Assembly (NCBI GenBank): GCA_963785745.1 | Contig: CAWAWR010000017.1 | Location: forward strand, 124,001-188,000 | Length of the DNA: 64,000 nt | Origin: VAZQ01 sp963785745 | GTDB lineage: Bacteria; Pseudomonadota; Alphaproteobacteria; Rhizobiales; Xanthobacteraceae | Direction: 5' to 3' | In this document: positions 48,170-56,799 of the stretch, one piece after another | Layout of the letters: every line of letters starts with the position of its first letter | How positions within the stretch are numbered: the stretch's first letter is position 1 | Notes under the pieces: generated by a model | Database searches by the model: none | What the model was told of the DNA's origin: nothing | The model's input: the letters and a program-made list of their open reading frames with translations, nothing else | Program-made: the position numbers and the translations under genes

Positions 48170-49200
48170 TGGCGCGCGGCGTCACCATCGACCATGTGAC
48201 CTTCGGCTACGGCGCGACGCCGGTGCTGGAGGACATCTCGCTCGACGTCGAGCGCGGCCAGTTCTTCGCGTTCCTCGGACCCTCGGGCTCCGGCAAGACC
48301 ACGCTGCTTCGCCTCATCGCCGGGTTCGGCACGCCGACCGCGGGCCGCATCCTGATCGGCGACCGCGACGTGACGCGGCTGCCGCCGTGGAGCCGCAACG
48401 TCGGCATGGTGTTCCAGAGCTACGCGCTGTGGCCGCACATGAGTGTGCGGAAAAACGTCGCCTTCGGCCTGGAGCGGCGCAAGCTTCCCCGCGCCGAGAT
48501 CGAACGCAAGGTCGCGGACGCGCTCGAGCTCGTCGGCCTCTCCGAATTCGCCGACCGGCGGCCAGCGCAACTCTCAGGCGGACAGCAGCAGCGCGTCGCG
48601 CTCGCGCGCACGATCGTGATCGAGCCGGAAGTCCTGCTGCTCGACGAGCCGCTGTCGAACCTCGACGCCCGGCTGCGGGTGGAGATGCGCGTGGAATTGC
48701 GGCAGCTGCAGCGCAAGCTCGGTATTACCGCGATCTACGTGACGCACGACCAGGAGGACGCGAACTCGATCGCGGACAACATCGCGGTGCTCGACCAAGG
48801 CCGCATCCAGCAGATCGGCACGCCGCTCGACCTGTATGATCGGCCGGCCAACCGCTTTGTCGCGACCTTCCTCGGCACCGCCAACCTGATCGAGGGCACC
48901 ATCGAGCCAAGCGGCCGCTTCGTCGCCGACGGGATTGCGCTGCCGACGATCGCTGGTGCGCCCGGCCGCGCCTGCATTTCGATCCGTCCGCAGGATATTT
49001 CGGTCGGGCCGGTGGGTAACGGCATCTCCGTCCGCATCGCGGAGCGCGAGTTCCTGGGCGGCATCACGCGCTATCACACGCAAGCGGGAGCACAGCCGAT
49101 CGTGGTCGATGTCCCGCATCGCCGCGGTGCGCCGGTGCACGAGGTGGGCGAGACCATCGGCCTGATCATCCCGCCGTCGCAGGTATCCGTGCTGCGATAG
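48169..49200 (+). CDS. ABC transporter ATP-binding protein (FbpC/PotA-like)
   Basis: A 343-residue ATPase. Walker A is GPSGSGKTT near residue 41, the signature LSGGQQQRVALAR near 135, Walker B LLLDEPLSNLDARLR near 156 and the switch His in YVTHDQEDA near 190. The C-terminal ~100 residues form a TOBE-type domain (ISIRPQDISVGP) usual in sugar, iron and polyamine importers. Together with the permease and solute-binding protein it makes a complete importer; the ligand is undefined. Confidence 0.95.
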   Translation: MARGVTIDHVTFGYGATPVLEDISLDVERGQFFAFLGPSGSGKTTLLRLIAGFGTPTAGRILIGDRDVTRLPPWSRNVGMVFQSYALWPHMSVRKNVAFGLERRKLPRAEIERKVADALELVGLSEFADRRPAQLSGGQQQRVALARTIVIEPEVLLLDEPLSNLDARLRVEMRVELRQLQRKLGITAIYVTHDQEDANSIADNIAVLDQGRIQQIGTPLDLYDRPANRFVATFLGTANLIEGTIEPSGRFVADGIALPTIAGAPGRACISIRPQDISVGPVGNGISVRIAEREFLGGITRYHTQAGAQPIVVDVPHRRGAPVHEVGETIGLIIPPSQVSVLR

Positions 49201-49212
49201 TGCGCTAGCGAA

Positions 49213-49749
49213 CTACGGCACCAGCTCGTTCGGATAGACGCCCCAGAGCCGCTCCTGCGCGATCCAGCCGTCGAAGCCCGCGCCGTTGATCTGGCACCAT
49301 TTGCCGGTGCACTTGCGCACCGACGCGGAGACGCCGGGCTGAAGACGCGCGACCACCGAGCCCTGGTCATCGGCGGCGCCGAACAGCGGAACCAGCTCGT
49401 CCTTGTGCTTGGAGGTCACCATGGCGGTGCGGCGGCCCGACAGCAGCGAGTGATAGACCCAGCCCTCGGAACCTTCCCAGTCGCGGATGCGCCGCCAATT
49501 GTCGGACTCGGCGGTGATCTCAACCGGCAGGCCGGAGCGCGTGAACTGCCAGGTCACGTCGTGGGTCCGGGTCGGACCGGCGCGGACGTTAACCTTGTCG
49601 GGCTTTAGGCTGACAAAACGCGGGACCGGGAGGCCGGAAGAGGAGCCGGCCGCGAGCTCCGAATTGGCTGCGGCCGGCAGTGCCAAAACCGCCATCGCCG
49701 TCATCGCCAGAACCGCACGAAACCAGCCACCCAACACGATATTACGCAT
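49213..49749 (-). CDS. Secreted SH3-domain protein
   Basis: A 178-residue protein with a signal peptide (AVLAMTAMAVLALPAAA) and two bacterial SH3-like modules: the first around PDKVNVRAGPTRTHDVTWQF, then GWVYHSLLSGRR; the second after ARLQPGVSASVRKC with GKWCQINGAGFDGWIAQ. Such periplasmic SH3 proteins are thought to bind peptidoglycan or protein partners. Convergent with the ABC ATPase and divergent from the hydroxyacid dehydrogenase gene. This is a common Rhizobiales gene without a defined role. Confidence 0.88.
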   Translation of the reverse strand: MRNIVLGGWFRAVLAMTAMAVLALPAAANSELAAGSSSGLPVPRFVSLKPDKVNVRAGPTRTHDVTWQFTRSGLPVEITAESDNWRRIRDWEGSEGWVYHSLLSGRRTAMVTSKHKDELVPLFGAADDQGSVVARLQPGVSASVRKCTGKWCQINGAGFDGWIAQERLWGVYPNELVP

Positions 49750-49942
49750 GTACTCTTGCCCCGCGTCGCTGCTTGTCGTGCCGCTGCATCCGGTGCAGAT
49801 CGGCCGAGGTCGCAACCCGCACGCCCCGAAAAATGAGGGGTGCAGTGTTGAAGAACACCGGTTAAAGAGACCTGAACGGGCCGCGAAAAGTCGAGCGGCG
49901 ATGCCGGAATGCAACACCAAAGTTCCGCTCCGGAGCAACGCG

Positions 49943-50944
49943 ATGGCGAGACCGAAACGACCGATCGTGGTGGTGACGCGCAAGCTGCCGGACTCGATCG
50001 AAGTCCGCATGCGCGAGCTGTTCGACACGCGGCTCAATGCCGAAGACCAGGCGATGTCGCAGACGGAACTCGCGGAAGCCGTCAAGACGGCGGACGTGCT
50101 GGTGCCGACGGTCACCGACCGCATCGATGACGCCGTACTCGGCAAGGCCGGCGACCAGCTCAAGCTGATCGCGAATTTCGGTAACGGCGTCGACAATATC
50201 GACGTCGCCGCCGCGGCCGAGCGCGGCATCACCGTGACCAACACGCCGAACGTCCTTACCGAGGACACCGCCGACATGACCATGGCGCTGATCCTGGCGG
50301 TGCCGCGGCGGCTCGCCGAGGGCGCCAACGTCCTCACCACCGAACGCAAATGGACCGGATGGTCGCCGACCTGGATGCTCGGCCACCGCATCTGGGGCAA
50401 GCGGCTCGGCATCATCGGCATGGGCCGCATCGGGCAGGCGGTGGCGCGGCGCGCCCGCGCCTTCGGTCTGCAGATCCACTATCACAACCGCCGCCGCGTG
50501 GCGGCGCGGATCGAGGAAGAGCTGTCAGCGACCTATTGGGAAAGCCTCGACCAGATGCTCGCCCGCATGGACATCATCTCGGTCAACTGCCCGCACACGC
50601 CGGCGACCTATCACCTGCTCTCGGCGCGCCGGCTCAAGCTGATCCGGCCGGAAGCGTACCTCGTCAACACCGCGCGCGGCGAAGTGATCGACGAGAACGC
50701 GCTGGTCAAGCTCCTCAACGACGGCGAGCTCGCCGGCGCCGGCCTCGACGTATTCGAGCATGAGCCGGCGGTGTCGCCAAAGCTGGTGCGGCTCGCGCGT
50801 GCCGGCAAGGTCGTGCTGCTGCCGCATCTCGGCTCGGCGACGCTCGAAGGCCGCGTCGACATGGGCGAGCGGGTGATCGTGAACATCAGGACGTTCCTCG
50901 ACGGCCACAAGCCGCCGGACCGCGTGCTGCTTTCGATGTTGTGA
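49943..50944 (+). CDS. D-isomer-specific 2-hydroxyacid dehydrogenase (glyoxylate/hydroxypyruvate reductase type)
   Basis: A 333-residue NAD(P)-dependent enzyme. The catalytic domain surrounds a Rossmann domain with LGIIGMGRIGQAVARRAR at about residues 155-172. The catalytic Arg-Glu-His set lies in NTARGEVID, the DVFEHEP region and LLPHLGSAT. It probably interconverts glyoxylate and glycolate or hydroxypyruvate and glycerate. This gene divergent from an SH3 gene is common in Bradyrhizobium relatives. The exact substrate is not decided by the sequence. Confidence 0.93.
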   Translation: MARPKRPIVVVTRKLPDSIEVRMRELFDTRLNAEDQAMSQTELAEAVKTADVLVPTVTDRIDDAVLGKAGDQLKLIANFGNGVDNIDVAAAAERGITVTNTPNVLTEDTADMTMALILAVPRRLAEGANVLTTERKWTGWSPTWMLGHRIWGKRLGIIGMGRIGQAVARRARAFGLQIHYHNRRRVAARIEEELSATYWESLDQMLARMDIISVNCPHTPATYHLLSARRLKLIRPEAYLVNTARGEVIDENALVKLLNDGELAGAGLDVFEHEPAVSPKLVRLARAGKVVLLPHLGSATLEGRVDMGERVIVNIRTFLDGHKPPDRVLLSML

Positions 50945-50964
50945 TAAGCGGCCCGACTCTTCCT

Positions 50965-51074
50965 CCTCATGGTGAGGAGTGAGGCCGAAGGCCGAGCGTC
51001 TCGAACCATGGAGGCCCGGACCGGGCCGTCCTCGCCCTTCGAGACGGCCCTTCGGGCCTCCTCAGGGTGAGGAC
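50965..51074. repeat. Rhizobiales-type intergenic palindromic repeat, copy B
   Basis: It starts CCTCATGGTGAGGAGTGAGG, continues with GAGCGTCTCGAACCATGGAG and ends CTTCGGGCCTCCTCAGGGTG. It shares the CCTCAT/TGAGG boundaries and the GTCTCGAA core with copy A at 45593-45717. It fills most of the gap between two convergent genes, so it may act as a bidirectional end structure. Confidence 0.75.
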
Positions 51075-51109
51075 GGGGAGAGACCGTGCGCGCGGCTTTC
51101 TGAGCAGCG

Positions 51110-52219
51110 CTACTCCGCCGCCTGTGCCGCTGCGTGGCGGCGGACGATCGGCATCACCTCGTCGGCGAGACGCCGCATCGACTCGTGTCCCCAGGCGTGG
51201 TTCGCACCGCCCCAGTCGACGCCGGTCACCAGCAGCGTGCCGAACGGCCCGACGCGATTGCGAAAATCAATGAGCCGTGACGCCACCGTTTCCGGCGAGC
51301 CGTAGAGCACGCGCCCCTCGATGATGGCGTCGACGGTGAGGTCTTCGTCGCGCATGTCGCGGCGCGGCTTGAGATTGGCGAGACGGCCCGAGCGCTTGAG
51401 CACCTCGTAGAGATAGCCGAAGGTGTAGCGGTAGGAGCTGTCCGGCGCGAACACGCGCTCGCGCGCTTCGGCGTCCGAGCCGGCGACCAGGATGTAGGAC
51501 GCGACCCGCCAGTCGTTGCCGTTCGCCACGCGGCCGGCGGCGGTGCAGCCGGCCGAATAGCTGTCCCAATGCGAGGCGATCACCTCATAAGGTGCAAGCG
51601 GTGACGAGATCGGGCCCCAGCCGCGTTGCGCGGCGACGCGCACCGTCGACGAGTTCGGACTCGACACCGCGACCACCACCGGCGGTCCGCCTTTGCGCAA
51701 CGGCTTCGGCATGAAGCCGATGCCGAGCTCGCGGTTGATCGCCTTCTTGATGCCGAACTTCCAGAACTCGCCGTCGAACGCGTAGGGCGGGTCCTGCGCC
51801 CAGATGCGCGTGATCATGTCCATGGACTCGATCAGCATCCGGTTGCGTTTCTCGACGTCGGCCACATCAAAGAGCTCGTAGTCGGACGGCAGGCTCCCCG
51901 TGCCGATCCCGAACAGGAAGCGGCCCTGGCTCATGTGGTCGAACTGCGCGACCTCCGCCGCGATCACCGCCGGATGCCGGTTGGGCAGATTGATCACGCC
52001 GGTGCCGAAGGTGATGCGGCTGGTCTGATGGATCAGGCTCGCCATGAACATCAGCGGCGACGGGATCGGCTCGGTGGTGGCGGAAAAATGCTCCCCGACG
52101 AAGACCTCGTCGAAGCCGAGCCGCTCGGCCAAGAGCACCTTCTCGGCGGTTTCGGCCATATAGTCGGTCAGCGTCCGCGTGGGCGGATGCAGCGGCATCA
52201 TGAAAAGGCCAAGACGCAT
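51110..52219 (-). CDS. LLM-class (luciferase-like) flavin-dependent monooxygenase
   Basis: A 369-residue TIM-barrel oxidoreductase using reduced FMN or F420. The start MRLGLFMMPLHPP, the FVGEHFSATTEP segment, GTGVINLPNRHPAVIAAEVA and MSQGRFLFGIGTGSLPSDYE are typical of bacterial luciferase-like enzymes. Relatives oxidise aldehydes, sulfonates or cyclic ketones; FMN use is likelier in this order. Divergent from the crotonase gene (87 bases between starts), so it may be part of the same catabolic island. The substrate is unknown. Confidence 0.9.
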   Translation of the reverse strand: MRLGLFMMPLHPPTRTLTDYMAETAEKVLLAERLGFDEVFVGEHFSATTEPIPSPLMFMASLIHQTSRITFGTGVINLPNRHPAVIAAEVAQFDHMSQGRFLFGIGTGSLPSDYELFDVADVEKRNRMLIESMDMITRIWAQDPPYAFDGEFWKFGIKKAINRELGIGFMPKPLRKGGPPVVVAVSSPNSSTVRVAAQRGWGPISSPLAPYEVIASHWDSYSAGCTAAGRVANGNDWRVASYILVAGSDAEARERVFAPDSSYRYTFGYLYEVLKRSGRLANLKPRRDMRDEDLTVDAIIEGRVLYGSPETVASRLIDFRNRVGPFGTLLVTGVDWGGANHAWGHESMRRLADEVMPIVRRHAAAQAAE

Positions 52220-52306
52220 TGTGTCGACAAGCCCGGTTCTGCTTTGATCGGGGTTGGATCATAAGTGGGCGGGCGCTACGCGCAAGCCGCGCGGTCAGGG
52301 GGTCGA

Positions 52307-53080
52307 ATGACGCTACAGACGATATCGGTCGACATTTCGCCCCGGCGCATCGCGACGGTCACGCTTAACCGGCCCGAGCGCGGCAATGCGTTCGACCAGA
52401 CCATGCTCGACGAGCTTGGCGATCAGCTCAAGACGCTGGCCGCGGACGACGCCGTGCGGATCGTCGTCCTGCGCGGCGCCGGCAAGCATTTCTGCACCGG
52501 GGCCGACCTCGCGTCGCGCGGGCCGGGCGCGCAAGCCCAACCACAGGCGACCAAGTATGCAGTGCGCGACGTGCTCGCGATCCTCGACGGCCTGCCCAAA
52601 CCCACCGTCGCCGTGGTCGAAGGCGGCGCGATCGGCGGCGGCGCGGGTTTCGTCACCTGCTGCGACGTGGCGATCGCCACCCGCGCGGCGTTCTTCTCGA
52701 TTCCGGAGTTGCGGGTCGGCATGGCGCCGTTCGGCATCATGGCGTTCATGATCCGCGCCATCGGGCACCGCGCGTTCCGGCGTTATGGCCTCACCGGCGA
52801 ACGCATCGCCGCCGCGGACGCGCTACGGCTCGGCCTGGTGCACGAGCTCTGCGAGCCCATCGCGCTCGACGCCACGTTGGCGCAGATCACGGACGCCCTG
52901 CTGCTGGGCGCGCCGCACGCAACCAGCGCGCTGAAGGCCGCTGCCGCGCGCTATGCCTCGCCCAATCTCGCCGAGATCATGGCGAGCGTTCCGCCGGCGC
53001 ACGATCCGAAATCGGCGGAGGCGCAGGAAGGCATCGCGGCCTTCCGCGAGAAGCGCAAGCCGAACTGGTATCCGGAGTGA
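52307..53080 (+). CDS. Enoyl-CoA hydratase/isomerase (crotonase) family
   Basis: A 257-residue crotonase-fold enzyme acting on acyl-CoA. The oxyanion-hole segments are GKHFCTGADLA and GGAIGGGAGF. Of the two catalytic glutamates of classical hydratases, the one in the GGGxEL position is replaced (Gly114), while the later one (Glu134 in SIPELRVGMAP) remains. It may therefore act as an isomerase, lyase or different hydratase. It lies 28 bases before the acyl-CoA synthetase gene, probably co-transcribed. Confidence 0.9.
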   Translation: MTLQTISVDISPRRIATVTLNRPERGNAFDQTMLDELGDQLKTLAADDAVRIVVLRGAGKHFCTGADLASRGPGAQAQPQATKYAVRDVLAILDGLPKPTVAVVEGGAIGGGAGFVTCCDVAIATRAAFFSIPELRVGMAPFGIMAFMIRAIGHRAFRRYGLTGERIAAADALRLGLVHELCEPIALDATLAQITDALLLGAPHATSALKAAAARYASPNLAEIMASVPPAHDPKSAEAQEGIAAFREKRKPNWYPE

Positions 53081-53108
53081 TGACCACAGCCGTGAAGGGG
53101 ACGATCGC

Positions 53109-55260
53109 GTGAATTTGGAAGAATCCAAGAAGAAGGTCGAAGCGCTCACGGCACCGCGCAACGCGGTGCTGGTCGGCGCCAGCGATCGTCCCGGAAGCTG
53201 GGCCGCGCGGGTGTACCGCAACCTCCACAAGTATCAATTCCCCGGTCCGGTCTATTCGATCAACCCGCGCCGCGACACGATCTGGGACAAGCCCTGCTAT
53301 CCCGATTTCAAATCGCTGCCGGAGTCGCCGGATCATCTAGTCGTGCTGGTGCCGGCCACCGGCGTCGCCGAGGCGCTACGCTCCGGCGCGGCCGCGGGCG
53401 CGCGCAGCGCCACCGTGTTTTCCGCAGGCTTCGGCGAGGGCTTCGATACCGAAGCGGCTGTTCTCGGCCGCGAGCTTGCCGCGGTGATCGCGGAAACCGG
53501 ACTCGCGGTGTCGGGCCCGAACTGCATGGGCAATGTCTGCGCGAAAACCCGCTTCGTCACCTTTCCCGAAGATCGCATGCTGACGGTGAAGGAAGGCCCC
53601 GTCGCGATGGTGGGGCAGAGCGGCGGCATGATGCTGTTCGCCAACGGCGCCTTGAATGAGCGCGGCATCGTCGCGGAGTATCTTATCACCAGCGGGAACG
53701 AGGCCGGCCTGTCGGTCGGCGATTACATCGCCTTCTTCGCCGACCAGCCGGAGCTGAAGGTGATCGTCATCTATGTCGAGGCCGTGTCCAACCTCGAGAC
53801 GTTCAAGGCGGCGTGCCGCATGGCGCGCGGCGCCGGCAAGCACATCGTTGCGCTCAAGCTCGGCCAGTCGGAAGGCGGCCGCGAAGCGGCGCTGGCGCAC
53901 ACCGGCTCGCTCGCGGGATCGATCGAAGCGTTCGATGCGGTGGCGGGCGAGGCCGGCGTGGTGCGCGCCGATACGCTCGACGATGTCGTGGAGATGACGG
54001 AGCTGCTCGCCTACACCGGCGCGCCCAATGGACGCAATCTCGGCGCCATCACATTGTCGGGTGCATTCCGCGGCCTGTTGCTCGACGCCGCCGAGCGGAA
54101 CGTTGTGCATTTCCGCCCGCTGGAGGCGGCGACGACGGAGAAGCTGACCGCAATCCTCGGGGTCGGCTCGCTGGTGGGAAATCCTACCGACGGCGGCTAC
54201 GGCGTGCTGACCAGCGCCGACAACTATATCAATTCGATCGACGCCATGCAGGCCGACCCGAACGTCGACATCGTGCTGGTGCAGGAGCAGATCCCGCGCG
54301 AGGCCGGCACCGGCCGCTCCGAGGCCTACGTCCGCCTGCTGGAGGACTACGCCGCTACGCGCGCGAAGAAACCGATCGCATTCTGCGCGCCGACTTCGCA
54401 CGGCCACACCGACTTCAGCCGTGCGCTGCGCGCCAACGCGCCGCACGTCTCGTTCCTGCAGGAGGCGAACAAGGCGCTGCGCGCGATCGCCGCGGTGGCG
54501 CGGCGGGAAGAATTGGAAGCTCTGGCACGCAGCGCCCAAGCAGCGCCACCATCGCGGACGGTGGAGCAATCCGCGCTGATCGAGCGCCTGCGCGCCCGCG
54601 CCGGCAACGAAGCCGCCGCGCTGAACGAGTTCGAATTCGAAAGCGGTGTTGCGCGCTTACGGCATCGCAACGCCAAAGGAAGAGCTGGCCGCGACACTCG
54701 ACGAGGCGCTGCGCGCCGCCGAACGCATCGGCTATCCGGTGGTGCTCAAGGCAGCGTCGGAAACGCTCACGCACAAATCGGACGCCGGCGCCGTCGCGCT
54801 CAATCTCGCGACGCCGGAGCAACTGCGCGCGGCGTACGAGCGCATGACGGCGAAACTCGCCGGCCACAAGCTCGACGGCATGCTGGTCGGCCAGTTCGTC
54901 AGCGGCGGCTTCGAACTGGTGCTGGGCCTGCATCGCGATCGCGAGATGGGCCTGATTGTCATGGCGGGCGCCGGCGGCGTTCTGCTCGAACTGATGAAGG
55001 ACGTCGCGTTCTGCGCGCCACCGGTGAGCCGCGAGAAGGCGCTGGATCTGCTTGGCCGCACCCAGGCAGGCCGGCTGATCGCAGGCTATCGCGGCAGCGC
55101 GCCGCGCGACAAGGAAGCGGTGGTGAACGCGCTCGTTGGCCTCGGCCGTCTCGCCGTCGACCTCGAAGACGTCATCGAGTCCGTGGATATCAATCCGTTC
55201 GTGGCCCTGCCGCAGGGCGGCATGGCGCTCGACGCGCTGATCGTGCTGCGGCGCAAGTAG
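53109..55260 (+). CDS. ADP-forming acetyl/acyl-CoA synthetase-like protein (frame broken at ~54641)
   Basis: The first frame encodes a CoA-binding Rossmann domain (NAVLVGASDRPGSWAARVYR) and a succinyl-CoA-synthetase-like domain with the likely phospho-histidine His264 (AHTGSLAGS). The second frame, from about 54646, encodes an ATP-grasp domain (LRAYGIATPKEELA, GYPVVLKAASETLTHKSDAG, VESVDINPF-like end). One extra A in AAA 54640-54642 separates them; removing it gives about 716 residues, the fused alpha-beta form used for reversible acyl-CoA/ATP interconversion. Start is GTG. The acyl substrate is unknown; the crotonase upstream suggests breakdown of a carboxylic acid. Confidence 0.88.
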
Positions 55261-55263
55261 CGC

Positions 55264-56241
55264 TCAATCCGGCTTCGCGCCCGCGAACTTGACCACCTTG
55301 CCCCACTTCTCGGTCTCGTCGGCGACGTATTTGCCGAAGTCCGCCGGCGAGCTCATGATCAACGTGGCGCCCATGTCGGCGAACTTCTTCTTCACCGCGG
55401 GATCGGCGAGGATCGCGTTCACGGTCTTGTTGAGCTTCTCGATGATCTCGGGCGGCGTGCCGCGCGGCGCGGCGAGGCCGTACCACGCGCTCGCCTCGTA
55501 GCCCGGGATGTAGTCGGCGACCAGCGGCGTGTCCGGCAGCAGTTCCGAGCGGGCCGTGGCGGTGACCGCCAACGGCCGCAGCTTCCCGGCCCGGATATGC
55601 TCGATCGAGGTCGGGATGTTGTCGAACATCACCTGCACCTGCCCGGAGATCATGTCGGTCAGCGCCGGCGCGCTGCCGCGATAGGGCACATGGGTCATTT
55701 GGATTCCCGTCATCATCTTGAACAGCTCGCCGGACATGTGGATCGTCGACCCCGCGCCCGACGACGCCATGCTGAGCTTGCCCGGATTGGCCTTGGCGTA
55801 GGCGATGAACTCGGGGACGGTCTTCACCGGCACCGATGGATTCACCTCCATCACGTTGGGGAAACGGTTGATGCCCGCGACCGGCGCGAAGTCGCGCAGA
55901 TAGTTGTGATTGAGCTTCTCAAACAGCGTAGCGTTGATCGCGTTCGCGGGCGCGACGAGGAGAAGCGTGTAACCGTCCGCGGGAGCGCGCGCGACGGCCT
56001 CAGTGGCAAGGTTGGTGCCCGCGCCGGGGCGGTTTTCGATGACCACGGTTTGGCCGAGCCGCTCCGACAGCCATTGCCCCATCAGGCGCGCGGTGATGTC
56101 GGCCGAGCCCGCCGGCGTATAGCCGATGACGATCCGTATCGGCCGCGATGGGTAGGTTTGCGCGCTGGCGATGCGCGCGACGGACGGAAGCGCAACGGCC
56201 GTAGCGGCCAGACGCAGGAATGTGCGGCGGGGAAGTCTCAT
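55264..56241 (-). CDS. Bug/TctC-type periplasmic solute-binding protein (second copy)
   Basis: A 325-residue secreted binding protein. The N-terminus MRLPRRTFLRLAATAVALP resembles a twin-arginine signal (RRTFLR). Mature signatures are YPSRPIRIVIGYTPAGSAD, VIENRPGAGTNLATE and VPYRGSAPALTDMISGQV. Convergent with the acyl-CoA synthetase gene and divergent from the cytochrome-TPP-molybdoenzyme cluster, so it could deliver that pathway's substrate. As with the first Bug gene, no TctA or TctB membrane partner is adjacent. The ligand is unknown. Confidence 0.92.
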   Translation of the reverse strand: MRLPRRTFLRLAATAVALPSVARIASAQTYPSRPIRIVIGYTPAGSADITARLMGQWLSERLGQTVVIENRPGAGTNLATEAVARAPADGYTLLLVAPANAINATLFEKLNHNYLRDFAPVAGINRFPNVMEVNPSVPVKTVPEFIAYAKANPGKLSMASSGAGSTIHMSGELFKMMTGIQMTHVPYRGSAPALTDMISGQVQVMFDNIPTSIEHIRAGKLRPLAVTATARSELLPDTPLVADYIPGYEASAWYGLAAPRGTPPEIIEKLNKTVNAILADPAVKKKFADMGATLIMSSPADFGKYVADETEKWGKVVKFAGAKPD

Positions 56242-56413
56242 GGCATTCCCTCCCAATCATGCAACGGGAGGATGATACGCGCCTTGGAATGCACGCGTCT
56301 ACTCGGGTGCGTCACTGGCTACTGGCGCGGGGGCGGCTGCTCGACTAACATCGTCGCAATCGGTTCGCTCGATCGGACCGGGCGCAACAACAAGAAATTC
56401 GGGGAGGTCGGCA

Positions 56414-56731
56414 ATGTCCAAGTACCGCAGGGCCCTTTACGCGCTGGCGTGCGGATCGGCGCTGTTCCTGATCGCTCCTGCGCGTGCGGAACCGGCCAAG
56501 GAGCAGTCCAAGCATCCCGGCCTCGAACTGCTTCGCGCCAAATGCTTCCAGTGCCATACCAACTCGATGTGGCGTGATGCTCGTCAGGATGCCCGCTGGT
56601 GGGAGGCTGCGCTCTACCGCATGGTCGGTCGTGGCGGCATCTGGACCACGGAAGAGATCAAGCTGATGGCCGATTATCTCGGCACCGATTTCGGGCCCAA
56701 CGCCAAGCCGCCCGAGCCTGCCAAGCAGTAA
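56414..56731 (+). CDS. Small periplasmic c-type cytochrome
   Basis: A 105-residue protein with a signal peptide (YALACGSALFLIAPARA) and one heme-binding CxxCH (Cys44-Phe-Gln-Cys47-His48). The segment after it (WWEAALYRMVGRGGIWTTEE, then IKLMADYLGTDFG) resembles small monoheme cytochromes that accept electrons from periplasmic oxidoreductases such as sulfite or amine dehydrogenases. Several Met residues could be the sixth ligand. It starts the plus-strand cluster that leads to the TPP enzyme 68 bases downstream and is probably its electron acceptor, by inference from position. Confidence 0.87.
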   Translation: MSKYRRALYALACGSALFLIAPARAEPAKEQSKHPGLELLRAKCFQCHTNSMWRDARQDARWWEAALYRMVGRGGIWTTEEIKLMADYLGTDFGPNAKPPEPAKQ

Positions 56732-56799
56732 GCAAGTGAGCACCCGCGACCGGTAGTCGCGCGGATTTCCAACGAACTCACATTCCCAAGGAGACCAAG

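Noticed and set aside
44224..49200. Ferric iron importer controlled by Irr
   Set aside because: Only the neighbourhood suggests it; the binding protein lacks an evident ferric Tyr-Tyr site, a terminator separates it from irr, and the double permease is used for many ligands.
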